A stretch of 54,982 bases of DNA from Gammaproteobacteria bacterium (GCA_021773195.1 JAJFKN010000026.1:1-54982); one strand, 5' to 3'; numbered from the stretch's first letter, positions 8,594-18,520 are shown. Numbers and translations are program-made. Notes: generated from the sequence alone by a model not told the origin.

Positions 8594-9804
8594 CGGCTTC
8601 CTCCCCCACTAGAGTTCAAATCACGGGTACCCAAAGTGCCATAACTATCACGGTTGAACGCATCACGACTCATGGGAACCGATGGTAGAGGCTGATTGGC
8701 GGCCGCCGATGGCGAAGCCGGAGCAGACGATACCTGGAACGGTAGCTGCGTGCTGGGAGAAGTGCCTCCAGCATTCTTCAATAATTCATTTAGGGGTAAA
8801 TACATTAAATTACCGCCCTTCGTATCCACCAAGACTTTGCTGGTCTTCTGGAAGATATTTTGCATGGTATCCAAATACATACGTTCGCGAGTAACGCCCG
8901 GCGCACTTTGGTAGACCGGCAAAATAGCTAAGTAATTAGCAATATCGGCATTAGCTAACAACACGACTTGTTCTTTATAAGCCGTGGCTGCAGCCATGAT
9001 ACGCGCCGCTTGACCACGAGCAATGGGTTCTACACCCATAGCATAGGCTTGTGCTTGGTTAATGTAACGTTGCTCATCTTCCTGAGCTTTAATGGCATCA
9101 TCAAAAGCTGCTTTGACTTCATCAGGCGCTTTAGCTGGTTGCAAAGCCACATCGGTTACTAAAATACCCGCTTTATAACTAGTTAAGATGGAAGCAAGCT
9201 GCTGAGCCACTTCTTCACGAATTTGTTCACGACCTGTGGTTAACACTTGGTCCAACGTCGAATTACCAATGACTTGGCGTAAAGAGCTAGCTGTCGCTTG
9301 GCGTAAACTTTCTTGAGGACTCACCACATTAAAAAGATAATTTACTGGATCAGCAATGCGATATTGCACGGCCACGGCCACGCTAACAATGTTTTCATCT
9401 TTGGTTAGCATTTGTGCATCGTAGGAATAAGTGTCTACCTTTTGCACGTTGATAACGGTTTTAGATTGAATAAAGGTTGGAATCCAATGGGGACCTGGAC
9501 CGACGGTACTGCTGTACTTACCAAAAGTCACAACAACCGCACGCTCAGCAGGCGCAACGATAAATATTCCTGAAAGCACCCATAAGACAAGCAGAGCGCC
9601 AATAATAAGACCGGCCATCAGACCGGAACCTTTATTGGATGTTGAGCCACCCTCAGAGCCACCAACTGAACCAATGGGACCCTTCTTACGGCCACCCATT
9701 AACTTGGATTTTAGATCTTTGATCACTTTATCTAAGTCTGGTGGTCCTTGGTTAGGGCCTTTGTTGCCCCACTTTCCATCACCACCCGGTTCATTCCAGG
9801 CCAT
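8590..9804 (-). CDS. hflK: HflK, membrane modulator of FtsH protease
   Basis: HflK is the 404-residue partner of HflC. A Gly-rich cytosolic N-terminus (1-60) precedes a single membrane helix at about 62-83. The SPFH domain starts near APAERAVVVTFGKY, followed by the helical stalk and a Ser/Pro/Ala-rich C-terminal tail. Start ATG 9804 has GGGGTG upstream. It lies between hflX and hflC, as in the standard amiB-mutL-miaA-hfq-hflX-hflKC-purA cluster. Confidence 0.96.
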   Translation of the reverse strand: MAWNEPGGDGKWGNKGPNQGPPDLDKVIKDLKSKLMGGRKKGPIGSVGGSEGGSTSNKGSGLMAGLIIGALLVLWVLSGIFIVAPAERAVVVTFGKYSSTVGPGPHWIPTFIQSKTVINVQKVDTYSYDAQMLTKDENIVSVAVAVQYRIADPVNYLFNVVSPQESLRQATASSLRQVIGNSTLDQVLTTGREQIREEVAQQLASILTSYKAGILVTDVALQPAKAPDEVKAAFDDAIKAQEDEQRYINQAQAYAMGVEPIARGQAARIMAAATAYKEQVVLLANADIANYLAILPVYQSAPGVTRERMYLDTMQNIFQKTSKVLVDTKGGNLMYLPLNELLKNAGGTSPSTQLPFQVSSAPASPSAAANQPLPSVPMSRDAFNRDSYGTLGTRDLNSSGGGSR

Positions 9805-9898
9805 AGTTCACCCCATCACATTATAGTTAGCACTAAACATACAGATTCTAGGCACCTCGGCCCTTGAGTGCAACGTTTTTTATGGGAGAGATGGCTGA

Positions 9899-11158
9899 TT
9901 ATGTTTTTTCTGAAAATAATTTGATGAATTCTACCCGGGGTAAATGTACAGACAACTGCCAATTACCCTGTTCATCCATGTTTTCTGCCACAATGCCGCC
10001 TAAGCCAAATAATTTGGCCCGCAAGCCTGCATGAGCTGGCGGCAAACATAATTCTCGATAAATCATATCTAAGGATAAATGTTCAACGATTGCTCTTTCT
10101 AGATGGTCCATGCCATCACCTATTTCAGCCGATATCCAAACACGCCAAGGACGTGCTTCGCTGTCTCTTTCGATACGTGACGCGCAATCGGGCAGCAAAT
10201 CAATTTTGTTGTAAACCTGTAATTGGCAAACATCCGTCGCATCAATTTGTTTTAGTACTTCTTGCACTTGCTCCATCTTTTCATGGCGCTGGGGATCATG
10301 GGCATCGATGATATGCAGCAGTAAGTCGGCTTCGGCCACTTCTTCTAGCGTTGCACGAAAGGCTTCCACCAATTCATGGGGCAAATGACGAATAAAACCT
10401 ACTGTATCCGCAAATACCACCTTACCCACCTCAGGCAAGGTATGCTGACGCAAAGTAGGATCCAGGGTTGCGAAGAGTTGATCAGCAATATAAACATCCG
10501 ACTGTGTAAGACGATTAAAAAGTGTGGATTTCCCCGCATTGGTATAGCCCACAAGGGATACCGTAGGTACGATTGCTCGTTTACGGGCTCGTCGACTTTG
10601 GTCCCGCTGTTTACGGACTTTTTCTAAACGCTTATGAATGGCTTTGATACGTGCGCGTAATAAACGACGATCGCTTTCCAACTGGGTCTCACCGGGACCG
10701 CGTAAGCCAATCCCACCCTTTTGTCTTTCTAAATGACTCCAACCTCTTACCAATCGGGTAGATAAGTGACGCAACTGTGCCAATTCTACTTGCAGCTTCC
10801 CCTCAAAGGTTCGCGCTCGTTGAGCAAAAATATCTAAAATCAAGCCAATACGATCCAATACGCGGCATTCTAAATGGCGTTCTAAATTACGCTCTTGAGC
10901 AGGCGATAAGGGATGATTAAAAATAACTAATTGCGCATCATTGGCTTGCAAAGATTGTTTAATTTCTTCAGCTTTACCCTTACCCACAAAATATTTTGCG
11001 TCGGGCACGCTGCGTTTTCCTGTAACCACTTCGGCAATTTCTGCACCACTGGAAAGGACCAACTCCTTAAATTCACTGAGATCTTCGCGGGAGCTTTCTT
11101 GTTCTAATTCTAAATGAACAATAACGACAGTATCAGAGCCCGTAGGTCTATCAAACAC
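9899..11158 (-). CDS. hflX: ribosome-associated GTPase HflX
   Basis: HflX is a ribosome-splitting GTPase that rescues stalled 70S ribosomes under stress. The 419-residue protein has the HflX N-terminal domain, a basic linker helix (about 150-190, RRLLRARIKAIHKRLEKVRKQ) and the G domain with P-loop GYTNAGKSTLFN, the switch segment DTVGFIRHLPH and NKID. The start is GTG at 11158, with AGGTGG six nt upstream supporting it. It lies downstream of hfq, separated by 131 bp. Confidence 0.96.
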   Translation of the reverse strand: MFDRPTGSDTVVIVHLELEQESSREDLSEFKELVLSSGAEIAEVVTGKRSVPDAKYFVGKGKAEEIKQSLQANDAQLVIFNHPLSPAQERNLERHLECRVLDRIGLILDIFAQRARTFEGKLQVELAQLRHLSTRLVRGWSHLERQKGGIGLRGPGETQLESDRRLLRARIKAIHKRLEKVRKQRDQSRRARKRAIVPTVSLVGYTNAGKSTLFNRLTQSDVYIADQLFATLDPTLRQHTLPEVGKVVFADTVGFIRHLPHELVEAFRATLEEVAEADLLLHIIDAHDPQRHEKMEQVQEVLKQIDATDVCQLQVYNKIDLLPDCASRIERDSEARPWRVWISAEIGDGMDHLERAIVEHLSLDMIYRELCLPPAHAGLRAKLFGLGGIVAENMDEQGNWQLSVHLPRVEFIKLFSEKT

Positions 11159-11289
11159 TCAGGACCACCTATAGATAAAAATGCCGGTAGTATAGCCCTT
11201 CCAATTGGCATTGCCTCACTGGACAGGAATAACTACCGGCACTTCATTCACCAACAACTATTACTCGCGTAAACAGTCGTTAGATTTGA

Positions 11290-11571
11290 TTAGACATTAC
11301 CAGGTTCACCATAATAGGCTTCTTCTTCCTCAGCAAATGCTTGACCCTGACTTGCGCCAGCAATCTTCACATTACGCGCAGGAACCACCGTAGAAATGGC
11401 GTGCTTATAAACCATCTGGCTCACAGTATTTTTCAGTAATACTACGAACTGATCAAATGATTCAATCTGACCTTGTAATTTAATCCCGTTCACTAAATAA
11501 ATAGAAACAGGCACCTTCTCTTTTCTTAAAGCATTTAGAAAAGGGTCTTGTAAAATCTGCCCTTTCGACAT
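11290..11571 (-). CDS. hfq: RNA chaperone Hfq
   Basis: Hfq is the Sm-like hexameric RNA chaperone that pairs small RNAs with mRNAs. The 93-residue protein starts at [15 protein letters not shown] (ATG 11571, with GGGAG upstream). The frame is open for 29 more codons upstream but these are not Hfq-like. Sm1 contains [19 protein letters not shown], and Sm2 contains [10 protein letters not shown]. The C-terminal tail is short and acidic ([13 protein letters not shown]), unlike the long tail of E. coli Hfq. Confidence 0.97.
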   Translation of the reverse strand: MSKGQILQDPFLNALRKEKVPVSIYLVNGIKLQGQIESFDQFVVLLKNTVSQMVYKHAISTVVPARNVKIAGASQGQAFAEEEEAYYGEPGNV

Positions 11572-11737
11572 CGCGTTCTCCCTTTTTATGAGTGTTATCA
11601 AAAAGTTAATCACCAATAGTTGAGCACCATTGCCCACAAGTGCGAAGGAGTGTAACACGCTGTGTCACTAATCAAAACGCTAATCAGTAATTTCTTACAA
11701 ATTTAGCAATGATCCATCGCATTAATGGCTTATGAGA

Positions 11738-12679
11738 CTAATATAAGGGCATTTTTTCTTTTATCAAGGGTAAAAGCTGTTCAAGGCAATGATTATTTTC
11801 ACTATCTAACCAATGGACTTCGGGCCATTGTCGTAACCAAGTTAATTGCCGTTTGGCTAGTTGCCCTGTAGCAATGGTCACACGTTCTATCATTGTTTCT
11901 TTATCAATATCTCCCGCAAGATATTCCCACGCTTGCCGGTAGCCTACCGCCCTTATGGCCGGCAACTCGGGATGCAAATCCTCACGCTGATATAAAGTGC
12001 GCACTTCTTCAATAAATCCCTGTTGCAACATTTCTGCAAACCGCTGTTTGATGCGCTCACGTAAATTTGCCCGCTCCTTCGGTGCTAATGCAATGTTTAC
12101 AAAATCATAAGGTAGGGGGTTGTGCTTCTGCTCTGAAAAATGAGCGGTAAGAGACTTACCCGTCATTCGATACACTTCCAATGCCCGTTGTAAACGTTGA
12201 GGATCGTTAGGATGAATGCGCTCAGCCGATGTGGGATCCACTTTTTTTAATTCATCGTGGATATATTGCCATCCTTTTGTCTTGGCATCCTCTTCAATGG
12301 CTTGGCGAATGGTGGGATCCGCTTGGGGCATTTCGGCCAATCCCTGCTGCAATACTTTGAAATACAACATAGTACCGCCCACCAATAAAGGAACACGCTG
12401 AGCTTCTAGGATTTTTTTTATGGCTTGCAAAGCATCTTGACGAAACTGCGCCGCTGAATAAGGCTCACTGGGGTCGCAAATATCCACTAGATGATGTGGG
12501 TATTTCTTTAAAATGTCTGGGCTAGGCTTGGCTGTACCAATATCCATACCACGGTAAACCATAGCAGAATCCACGCTGATGATTTCCATGGGAAAAGCAT
12601 CACACAATTTCAGTGCTAAATCGGTCTTACCCGAAGCCGTAGGGCCCATAAGGCAGAATATTGGTGTTTTATCAGTCAT
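11738..12679 (-). CDS. miaA: tRNA dimethylallyltransferase MiaA
   Basis: MiaA adds a dimethylallyl group to A37 of tRNAs reading codons that start with U. The 313-residue length is normal. P-loop [11 protein letters not shown] is at about 12-22, followed by [16 protein letters not shown] (tRNA-binding signature), [15 protein letters not shown] and the C-terminal [14 protein letters not shown] region. It lies between mutL and hfq in the conserved order. Confidence 0.97.
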   Translation of the reverse strand: MTDKTPIFCLMGPTASGKTDLALKLCDAFPMEIISVDSAMVYRGMDIGTAKPSPDILKKYPHHLVDICDPSEPYSAAQFRQDALQAIKKILEAQRVPLLVGGTMLYFKVLQQGLAEMPQADPTIRQAIEEDAKTKGWQYIHDELKKVDPTSAERIHPNDPQRLQRALEVYRMTGKSLTAHFSEQKHNPLPYDFVNIALAPKERANLRERIKQRFAEMLQQGFIEEVRTLYQREDLHPELPAIRAVGYRQAWEYLAGDIDKETMIERVTIATGQLAKRQLTWLRQWPEVHWLDSENNHCLEQLLPLIKEKMPLY

Positions 12680-12768
12680 ATTGCGATATCTTTAGCTTTT
12701 TCATAAGGACAAATCAACCTATTTTTATCTTCTCAATAAAGACAAAATTTATAATCTTTTATATTTCA

Positions 12769-14631
12769 TCAGGTTGTGAATAGGCGATTTAAGTCCAAAG
12801 GCTGCCACAAGAAGCCTAATATGGGCATATATTCCTTCAATCCTAAGCCCTCAGCTTGAGTAATCAGCTTTTGAGCTTGGCTATGATCGAAAGTAGGTGG
12901 TGCTGCTTGTAGAGCATTTTTCACCATAGTCGCCATGAGTTTGGATAAGGGTTGCTCTTCTAAAGATTTATTCGTGAACAAGGACATAACCAAGTCTTTA
13001 GCCGATATACCTTGCAGAGCTTTTGGCATAGCGCGTAGAGAATATTGATTTTCCGTTAAGGGCGTTAAGTCAAAACCCAGCTGCTGCAATAAATCAGTTT
13101 GTGTTTGTGGCATATCCGGTAATTCACATATTTCAGGCACCAGTAAGGGTTGTTGCATGATCTCGCCCTGTTGTAAGTCCTGTTCCCAATGATGCAATGC
13201 CATGGCGCCTTGCAAATAGGCACCATGGTAGCAACGCAACTCATGATTTACTTCGGCTAGGATGTAATGGATTCCCGCCTGCGCGGGAATGACGTTAGCG
13301 GAGTGGGATTCTATGGCGTTAGCAGCGTGGGATTCTGTGGCGTTAGCAGCGTGGGATTCTATGGCGTTAGCAGCGTGGGATTCTGTGGCGTTAGCAGCGT
13401 GGGATTCTGTGGCGTTAGCAGCGTGGGATTCTGATTGCAAGATGCAATGAATTTTGCAGGGGGTATCTTGTGTTGGCTGTGAGCGCAAACCTTGATAGAC
13501 GGCCTGATGTTGTTGAACTTTATGGGGTGATGGGTTTTGACCCTGCATGGGATAAATGGACTGAGGGGCCGTGGCTGATTCAGGCATCAAGTCCCCTTGC
13601 TGCGGTGCAACCCCGTCCTCATGATGTATATCCGTTTGCTTTAAGGCATCCACCAAACTTCGAAAAATAAAATCATGCACCAAACGGGATTGATAAAAAC
13701 GCACTTCATGCTTTGTAGGATGCACATTGACATCTACTTCATTGGCAGGCAGTTCAAAATATAAAATATACGCCGGATGTCGACCGGCAAAAAGTCGGTC
13801 TTGATAGGCTTGACGCAAGGCATGGTTGACTAAACGATCGCGAATGATACGGCCATTAATAAAAAAATATTGCATATCCGTTTGACTGCGTTCAAATTCA
13901 GGATTTGTCATCCACCCCCAAATTTTTAAGCCACTACTTTCACAACTCAAGGCCAAGGCATGTTGCATGAAACCGCGCCCCAGCAATTTAGCAATGCGCT
14001 TTTCAATTTGTTCTTGCCCCGATGCTTTGGGCAATTTCAACAATGACTTTCCATCATGCATCACATTCAAAGCCAAATTAAAATGACTCAGTGCAATGCG
14101 TTTAATCACGTCTTCTATATGCCCCAATTCCGTGCGCGCACTGCGCATGAATTTACGCCGTGCAGGGGTATTATAAAATAATTCCGCCACACTGATAGTG
14201 GTTCCCTTGGGATGAGCAGCAGGGGTTAATTCGGATTTCACCTCGCGACCTTGCGTTGTGAGTTGCCAAGCGCTCGCAGCGTCGTGTGTTTTCGAAGTTA
14301 AAGTAAAGCGGGAAACCGAACTGATGCTGGCTAGGGCTTCGCCGCGAAAACCTAAGGAATGTAAGGCTTCTAAATCTTCTAAGCTGCTTATTTTACTGGT
14401 GGCGTGGCGGGCAATGGCCAAAGGCATATCTTCTTTTTCAATCCCTGTGCCATTATCTTGAATTTTGATTAAACGCAGACCGCCCTTTTCTAAATGAACA
14501 GTAATGTCATCAGCACCGGAATCTAAACTGTTTTCTAATAATTCCTTGACTACTGACGCTGGTCGCTCGACCACTTCGCCGGCAGCAATTTGATTGGATA
14601 GCTGCTTTGATAATTTTTGTATCTTTGCCAT
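12769..14631 (-). CDS. mutL: DNA mismatch repair protein MutL with repeat-expanded linker
   Basis: MutL couples MutS mismatch recognition to strand incision. The 620-residue protein has the N-terminal GHKL ATPase (1-330: AAGEVVERPASVVKELLENSLDSGA region, DNGTGI, HATSKI, GFRGEAL) and a C-terminal dimerisation domain (about 440-620). No endonuclease DQHA-x2-E-x4-E motif was seen, as expected for species that use MutH or other nucleases. The linker carries six copies of an 8-residue repeat (ESHAANAT) and ends in VIPAQAGIH, the translation of a palindromic DNA repeat. The linker is normally variable, so the protein should stay functional. Confidence 0.95.
   Translation of the reverse strand: MAKIQKLSKQLSNQIAAGEVVERPASVVKELLENSLDSGADDITVHLEKGGLRLIKIQDNGTGIEKEDMPLAIARHATSKISSLEDLEALHSLGFRGEALASISSVSRFTLTSKTHDAASAWQLTTQGREVKSELTPAAHPKGTTISVAELFYNTPARRKFMRSARTELGHIEDVIKRIALSHFNLALNVMHDGKSLLKLPKASGQEQIEKRIAKLLGRGFMQHALALSCESSGLKIWGWMTNPEFERSQTDMQYFFINGRIIRDRLVNHALRQAYQDRLFAGRHPAYILYFELPANEVDVNVHPTKHEVRFYQSRLVHDFIFRSLVDALKQTDIHHEDGVAPQQGDLMPESATAPQSIYPMQGQNPSPHKVQQHQAVYQGLRSQPTQDTPCKIHCILQSESHAANATESHAANATESHAANAIESHAANATESHAANAIESHSANVIPAQAGIHYILAEVNHELRCYHGAYLQGAMALHHWEQDLQQGEIMQQPLLVPEICELPDMPQTQTDLLQQLGFDLTPLTENQYSLRAMPKALQGISAKDLVMSLFTNKSLEEQPLSKLMATMVKNALQAAPPTFDHSQAQKLITQAEGLGLKEYMPILGFLWQPLDLNRLFTT
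13269..13294. repeat. palindromic repeat inserted in mutL
   Basis: GGATTCCCGC...GCGGGAATGACG is the same family as the repeats near purA (GTCATTCCCGC arms). It lies inside the mutL reading frame and encodes VIPAQAGIH, in frame with both flanks. This is an intragenic palindromic element tolerated in a protein linker. Confidence 0.9.
13288..13431 (-). repeat. 24-bp tandem repeat, six units, in mutL
   Basis: Six 24-bp units encode ESHAANAT or close variants (ESHAANAI, and ESHSANVI in the last unit). The last unit runs into the palindromic element at 13269-13294. The period is a multiple of three, so copy-number change would not shift the frame. Near identity between units suggests recent expansion. 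Confidence 0.92.
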
Positions 14632-14651
14632 AGGTAATAGCCTTATTAAAA

Positions 14652-15959
14652 TTAAACGGTTTTATTAGTGGGGATACGTAAACGCTCGCCCAAATTCACT
14701 TGATTTTTGGAAATACCATTCAAGGATTTAATTTGTGACGTGCTGACATCAAAACGACTCGCAATAGCACTTAAGGTATCCCCAGGCGCAACACGATAAT
14801 ATTTGGGATTTTTTCGGTGGGCATAGAGCCAAGTTCCCGGTGGTGGGTTCACCAAGAAATAATGATGAATACCTTGCATCATGGCGTCGGCTAAACGCTT
14901 TTGGTATTGGCTGGTGCGCAATTGTCTAGCTTCTTTAGGATTAGAAATAAAACCCGATTCAATCAGGATGGAAGGAATGTCCGGTGATTTCAATACCACA
15001 AATCGCGCCTGTTCTACATGCTTGCGATGCAATCTCGTTACACCTCCCAATTGTTGCAACACATCGGTGCCCAATTGCAAGCTAGAACCAATGGTGGCTG
15101 CTTGAGACAAATCAATCAATACTTGACGTAAACTACGCGACTTATTACCTAAATCCACGCCACCCAGCTCTGAGTAATTTTCTTTTTCTGCTATCCAACG
15201 AGCGGCTTCACTGGTGGCACCACGTTCTGATAAAGCATAAACCGATGCGCCACTGGCCCGCGGATCTCTGAACATATCGGCATGCACCGCTACAAAAATG
15301 TCCCCCTTATCTTTACGGGCAATGCGCAAACGATCCCTTAGAGTCAGGTAATAGTCGCTTTTACGTGTTAATACAGCGTGCATGCCTGGCTCTCGATTAA
15401 TATCTCGCTGTAAATCTTTCGAAATTGCGAGCACTACATTCTTTTCTTCTACCCCACCGCGCCCTATGGCACCAGGATCTTTACCACCGTGACCGGGGTC
15501 AATCACCACAATCACATCCCTTGGTTCATTCTTTAATGGTACATGCCTTACGGTTTTAGTCGGACGGGCCTTATACAAATCCAAAACTAAACGCTGGGGG
15601 TATTTGCCTGAGGGTTTTAATTGGAAAGATTTAGGTTCCACGACATTTTCCACATCCAATACCAAGCGCAGAGTACCATTTTTGTTTTCACTGCTACGGA
15701 TGTCTTTAATGGGGGTTCTCGATAATTCTAATTTTTTGAGATTTGTTGCTAATTTTGTTTGTTTAATATCTAAAACCACTCGACGGGGTTTAAATAATTG
15801 AAAAAGATCGTAATGCACAGGCTTTGTTATAGAAAAAACCAAGCGCGTTTTATCCGATTGATTAGCCATACGGATGGAAGTAACCTTGATTGGCGCCGCC
15901 GCTAGCGCCGTTTGTGTTAGGCAAGCGATCAAGAATAGAAGAGTAAAAGCGCGCCGCAT
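14652..15959 (-). CDS. amiB: N-acetylmuramoyl-L-alanine amidase AmiB-like
   Basis: This periplasmic zinc amidase cleaves the amide between MurNAc and L-Ala of the septal peptidoglycan during daughter-cell separation. The 435-residue protein has a signal peptide (about 1-20), an AMIN domain (about 23-130), the Amidase_3 domain (about 148-365, with VIDPGHGGKDPGAIG, EEKNVVLAI, FVAVHAD and LIESGFISNPKEA) and a C-terminal LysM domain (about 388-433, YYRVAPGDTLSAIASRF). It lies between tsaE and mutL, spaced 2 nt from tsaE. Confidence 0.95.
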   Translation of the reverse strand: MRRAFTLLFLIACLTQTALAAAPIKVTSIRMANQSDKTRLVFSITKPVHYDLFQLFKPRRVVLDIKQTKLATNLKKLELSRTPIKDIRSSENKNGTLRLVLDVENVVEPKSFQLKPSGKYPQRLVLDLYKARPTKTVRHVPLKNEPRDVIVVIDPGHGGKDPGAIGRGGVEEKNVVLAISKDLQRDINREPGMHAVLTRKSDYYLTLRDRLRIARKDKGDIFVAVHADMFRDPRASGASVYALSERGATSEAARWIAEKENYSELGGVDLGNKSRSLRQVLIDLSQAATIGSSLQLGTDVLQQLGGVTRLHRKHVEQARFVVLKSPDIPSILIESGFISNPKEARQLRTSQYQKRLADAMMQGIHHYFLVNPPPGTWLYAHRKNPKYYRVAPGDTLSAIASRFDVSTSQIKSLNGISKNQVNLGERLRIPTNKTV

Positions 15960-15961
15960 AG

Positions 15962-16414
15962 TTATCCCAATTGACCTACAAATTTTCGTCCTGAATCGCT
16001 ATTAGACGTAAATGTTAATTCACGACCATCAACATCCAGCTTAATAAAGCAAATGACATCAGCCTGGGGCAAAAAACCCTCACCCCGTTCAGGCCATTCC
16101 ACTAAAATAATAGTATCTTCTCGGCAATATTCACGCAATCCTAAAAATTCTAATTCTTCACCATGGCCTAAACGGTATAAATCCAAATGTACCAGAGTCA
16201 TATTTTCGAATTCGTAGGGTTCAAGCAAGGTAAAAGTAGGGCTGCGTACTGCCCCTTCGTAACCAAAACCACGCAATAATCCTCGGGCTAAGGTGGTTTT
16301 GCCTGCGCCTAATTGACCTTGTAGATACAATACCAAGGGCGCCTTGCATGCTTTTGCTAAAACACCGCCAAAGGCAAGCATGGCATCTTCACCCTGGATC
16401 CTTTGAGTCAGCAT
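15962..16414 (-). CDS. tsaE: tRNA threonylcarbamoyladenosine ATPase TsaE
   Basis: TsaE is the ATPase that works with TsaB and TsaD in forming t6A37 in tRNAs reading ANN codons. The 150-residue protein has Walker A GQLGAGKTTLARG, then SPTFTLLEPYE and LVHLDLYRL typical of the family, and ILVEWPERG. It overlaps the end of nnr by 7 nt and is followed closely by amiB. Confidence 0.96.
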   Translation of the reverse strand: MLTQRIQGEDAMLAFGGVLAKACKAPLVLYLQGQLGAGKTTLARGLLRGFGYEGAVRSPTFTLLEPYEFENMTLVHLDLYRLGHGEELEFLGLREYCREDTIILVEWPERGEGFLPQADVICFIKLDVDGRELTFTSNSDSGRKFVGQLG

Positions 16415-17892
16415 GCATTAACCAACTTTCTTAAGTGCGGCATTAAGTCCATGGCCATTAATCCCCGTTCACCAGCAGCTGCTGCACGGTCGCCCGCATA
16501 AGCATGCACCACCACACCCAATTTAGCTGCGTCTAAGGTTGTTAGACCTTGAGCCACCAGACCGGCTATGACGCCCGCTAAAACATCACCGCAACCCGCT
16601 GTTGCCATACCTGGATTACCACCAATACACACTTGGGCTGCAGTGGCATCAGCTGTAATGATTGTACCCGCGCCTTTCAAGACACACACGCCGCCATAAC
16701 GTTTTTGAATTTTACGACAGGCACTATAGCGATCCATTAAAATCTCTTGCGTGGAAACATCCAATAAACGAGCAGCCTCTCCCACATGAGGCGTCAATAC
16801 CCAATTATTTCGTTGTAGGGAAAGTTGCATTTTTGCCAGTGAGTTCAAACCATCGGCATCCACTATCAAAGGCTTACGGCACTGCAATACTGTTTCCATC
16901 AATGAATGAGACCAAGAGGAATGCCCTAAACCAGGACCGATCAAGACTAAATCCACTTTAGCTAGCAAATCATTTAAATCTTCTCGTGCTTGCACTTCTG
17001 TGAACATTAACTCGGGGCGTGTTCCACTAATGACGGCCATATGTTCTGGGCGCGTAGCCACACTCACTAAACCAGCACCAACACGCATGGCAGCTTCTCC
17101 CGCCATTCGCACAGAACCGGGCATACCATAATCGCCACCAATCACTAATACGTGTCCGAAGTCTCCCTTATGGGCATGGGCATGCCGCGCTTTTAATGGG
17201 CGTTGGCATGCAGCTAATTCCATTATTTCCCCTTGGGGAACTACGTCATAAAATGCTTCTTCTGGAATGCCTAAATCGTCACAACGAATTTCACCACAAA
17301 GATCCGCCGCAGCACCTGTCACTAATCCTTGTTTCATACCGATAAAAGTGACCGTTACATCGGCTTTTATGGCGCAACCCATTACCGCACCCGTATCGCC
17401 ATGGATACCTGAAGGCACATCCAAAGCGAGAATAGGAGCATCATGATCATTCATGGCTTGCACAAGGTGAGCCCAATCATCCTGTAGAGGTGCATTTAAG
17501 CCCGTACCCAATAATCCATCCACCAATACATCGCCCGTGATGCTTTCCTTATTATAGGGCTGAGGTTCAATACCCACAGCACGGCAGGCTTGCAAGGCGT
17601 CTTGAGCCGCCTCGCTGAGACATTCTAAATCCCCTAAATACCATATATTCAAGGACTTACCATCATCCTTCGCCAATTTTGCTAATACAAAGCCATCGCC
17701 ACCATTATTGCCCGTACCACAACAAACCGTAACCGTTTCGGCCTCTCGCCAGGCACGTTTTAAAATATCGTAGGCAGCCGCGCCCGCACGCTGCATCAGT
17801 TCATATTCCGTAATATCATGCTGCTGAGCGGCTAACTGTTCCAGTTGTTTAATTTGAGCATTACTATAAAGGCTGTAGGTATTGGCACCCAT
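16408..17892 (-). CDS. nnr: bifunctional NAD(P)H-hydrate repair enzyme Nnr
   Basis: The enzyme repairs hydrated NAD(P)H. The N-terminal epimerase domain (NnrE, about 1-215, CCGTGNNGGDGFVLA) interconverts the S and R hydrates. The C-terminal ADP-dependent dehydratase (NnrD, about 225-494, HKGDFGHVLVIGGD, GPGLG and GGNPGMATAGCGDVLAGVIAG) restores the cofactor. The 494-residue length is typical of the fused form. It is the first gene of the ten-gene minus-strand cluster, and its upstream region at 17893-18099 should hold the main promoter. Confidence 0.96.
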   Translation of the reverse strand: MGANTYSLYSNAQIKQLEQLAAQQHDITEYELMQRAGAAAYDILKRAWREAETVTVCCGTGNNGGDGFVLAKLAKDDGKSLNIWYLGDLECLSEAAQDALQACRAVGIEPQPYNKESITGDVLVDGLLGTGLNAPLQDDWAHLVQAMNDHDAPILALDVPSGIHGDTGAVMGCAIKADVTVTFIGMKQGLVTGAAADLCGEIRCDDLGIPEEAFYDVVPQGEIMELAACQRPLKARHAHAHKGDFGHVLVIGGDYGMPGSVRMAGEAAMRVGAGLVSVATRPEHMAVISGTRPELMFTEVQAREDLNDLLAKVDLVLIGPGLGHSSWSHSLMETVLQCRKPLIVDADGLNSLAKMQLSLQRNNWVLTPHVGEAARLLDVSTQEILMDRYSACRKIQKRYGGVCVLKGAGTIITADATAAQVCIGGNPGMATAGCGDVLAGVIAGLVAQGLTTLDAAKLGVVVHAYAGDRAAAAGERGLMAMDLMPHLRKLVNAC

Positions 17893-18099
17893 GTCATTTT
17901 ATCCTTTTAAATCAACAAGTTATATTATTTAACTTTAGCATCCACTGTGTTTTGCTAAACGGGGCTAAGTATACGCTAAGACGCCTAGATCCCCAAAAAA
18001 CATAAAAATTATGTAAGAAATTAGCCATCCTTAAGGGTTTCTTAAGGAATTCATCGTAACATAGGGGCTTGTAAGTGTAATAGAGATGGTTGGACTCCA
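17893..18099. promoter_or_regulatory. divergent promoter region with an inverted repeat
   Basis: This gap separates nnr (minus) from the small gene at 18100 (plus). An inverted repeat CCTTAA-GGGTTTC-TTAAGG at 18029-18047 is the only clear symmetric site and could be an operator. Promoter boxes could not be assigned with confidence. Confidence 0.35.
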
Positions 18100-18450
18100 G
18101 TGCCCAAACTACAAAAAAATTCTTCCCAGCGCAACGAGGGTGATGCCGTCGAAACTTCTCTGTATGCCAAGGTTGATGAAAATAACAATGAAACAGCCCG
18201 TTTATCAGCTTCCTTGCAAAACAATAATCACTTTTTCACTACCGGTGGTGGTCTTGGGAATAAGTTTGCCCAACAAGCTCAAGAATCCCAACGTCGTGGG
18301 CAAAAAGCACAAGAAGAAGAAAAAATCCAACGACGTAACAATGTACAAACCGGCTTAACGACGATTTCTAAAATTTATAATGCGAAGGTTGATGCTGCAG
18401 CAATAAATCAACCCCAACCTGAGCCTAAAATGGCTCCTCAAAATAACTGA
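18100..18450 (+). CDS. small hydrophilic protein of unknown function
   Basis: This 116-residue protein starts with GTG at 18100. It is rich in Gln, Asn, Lys and Glu with no hydrophobic segment. A central stretch (about 55-90, KFAQQAQESQRRGQKAQEEE) looks helical and possibly coiled coil, and the C-terminus is Pro/Gln-rich. I recognise no family. A strong hairpin 43 nt after the stop supports a real short transcription unit. The ribosome binding site is weak, so the start is uncertain. Confidence 0.5.
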   Translation: MPKLQKNSSQRNEGDAVETSLYAKVDENNNETARLSASLQNNNHFFTTGGGLGNKFAQQAQESQRRGQKAQEEEKIQRRNNVQTGLTTISKIYNAKVDAAAINQPQPEPKMAPQNN

Positions 18451-18492
18451 GCTACCTAAGTAGCACCAGTTCTCTCTCTTCCATCCCAAATT

Positions 18493-18520
18493 ACTTAGCC
18501 TACTTCGTAGGCTAAGTCTT
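18493..18520 (+). terminator. rho-independent terminator
   Basis: ACTTAGCCTAC (18493-18503) and GTAGGCTAAGT (18507-18517) form a perfect 11-bp stem with loop TTC, followed by CTTTACACCTT. It terminates the small gene at 18100-18450. Confidence 0.7.

Noticed and set aside
11572..11658. N-terminal extension of 29 codons on Hfq
   Set aside because: Hfq starts at MSKGQ with its own GGGAG site; the upstream codons are not Hfq-like.
13288..13431. Regular 24-bp repeats as a possible CRISPR array
   Set aside because: The units are contiguous without spacers and encode an in-frame peptide repeat in MutL.
18086..18358. Alternative open frame over the small gene at 18100
   Set aside because: Shorter, with an unlikely Lys-rich and hydrophobic mix; the 18100 frame runs to the terminator and has a more protein-like composition.
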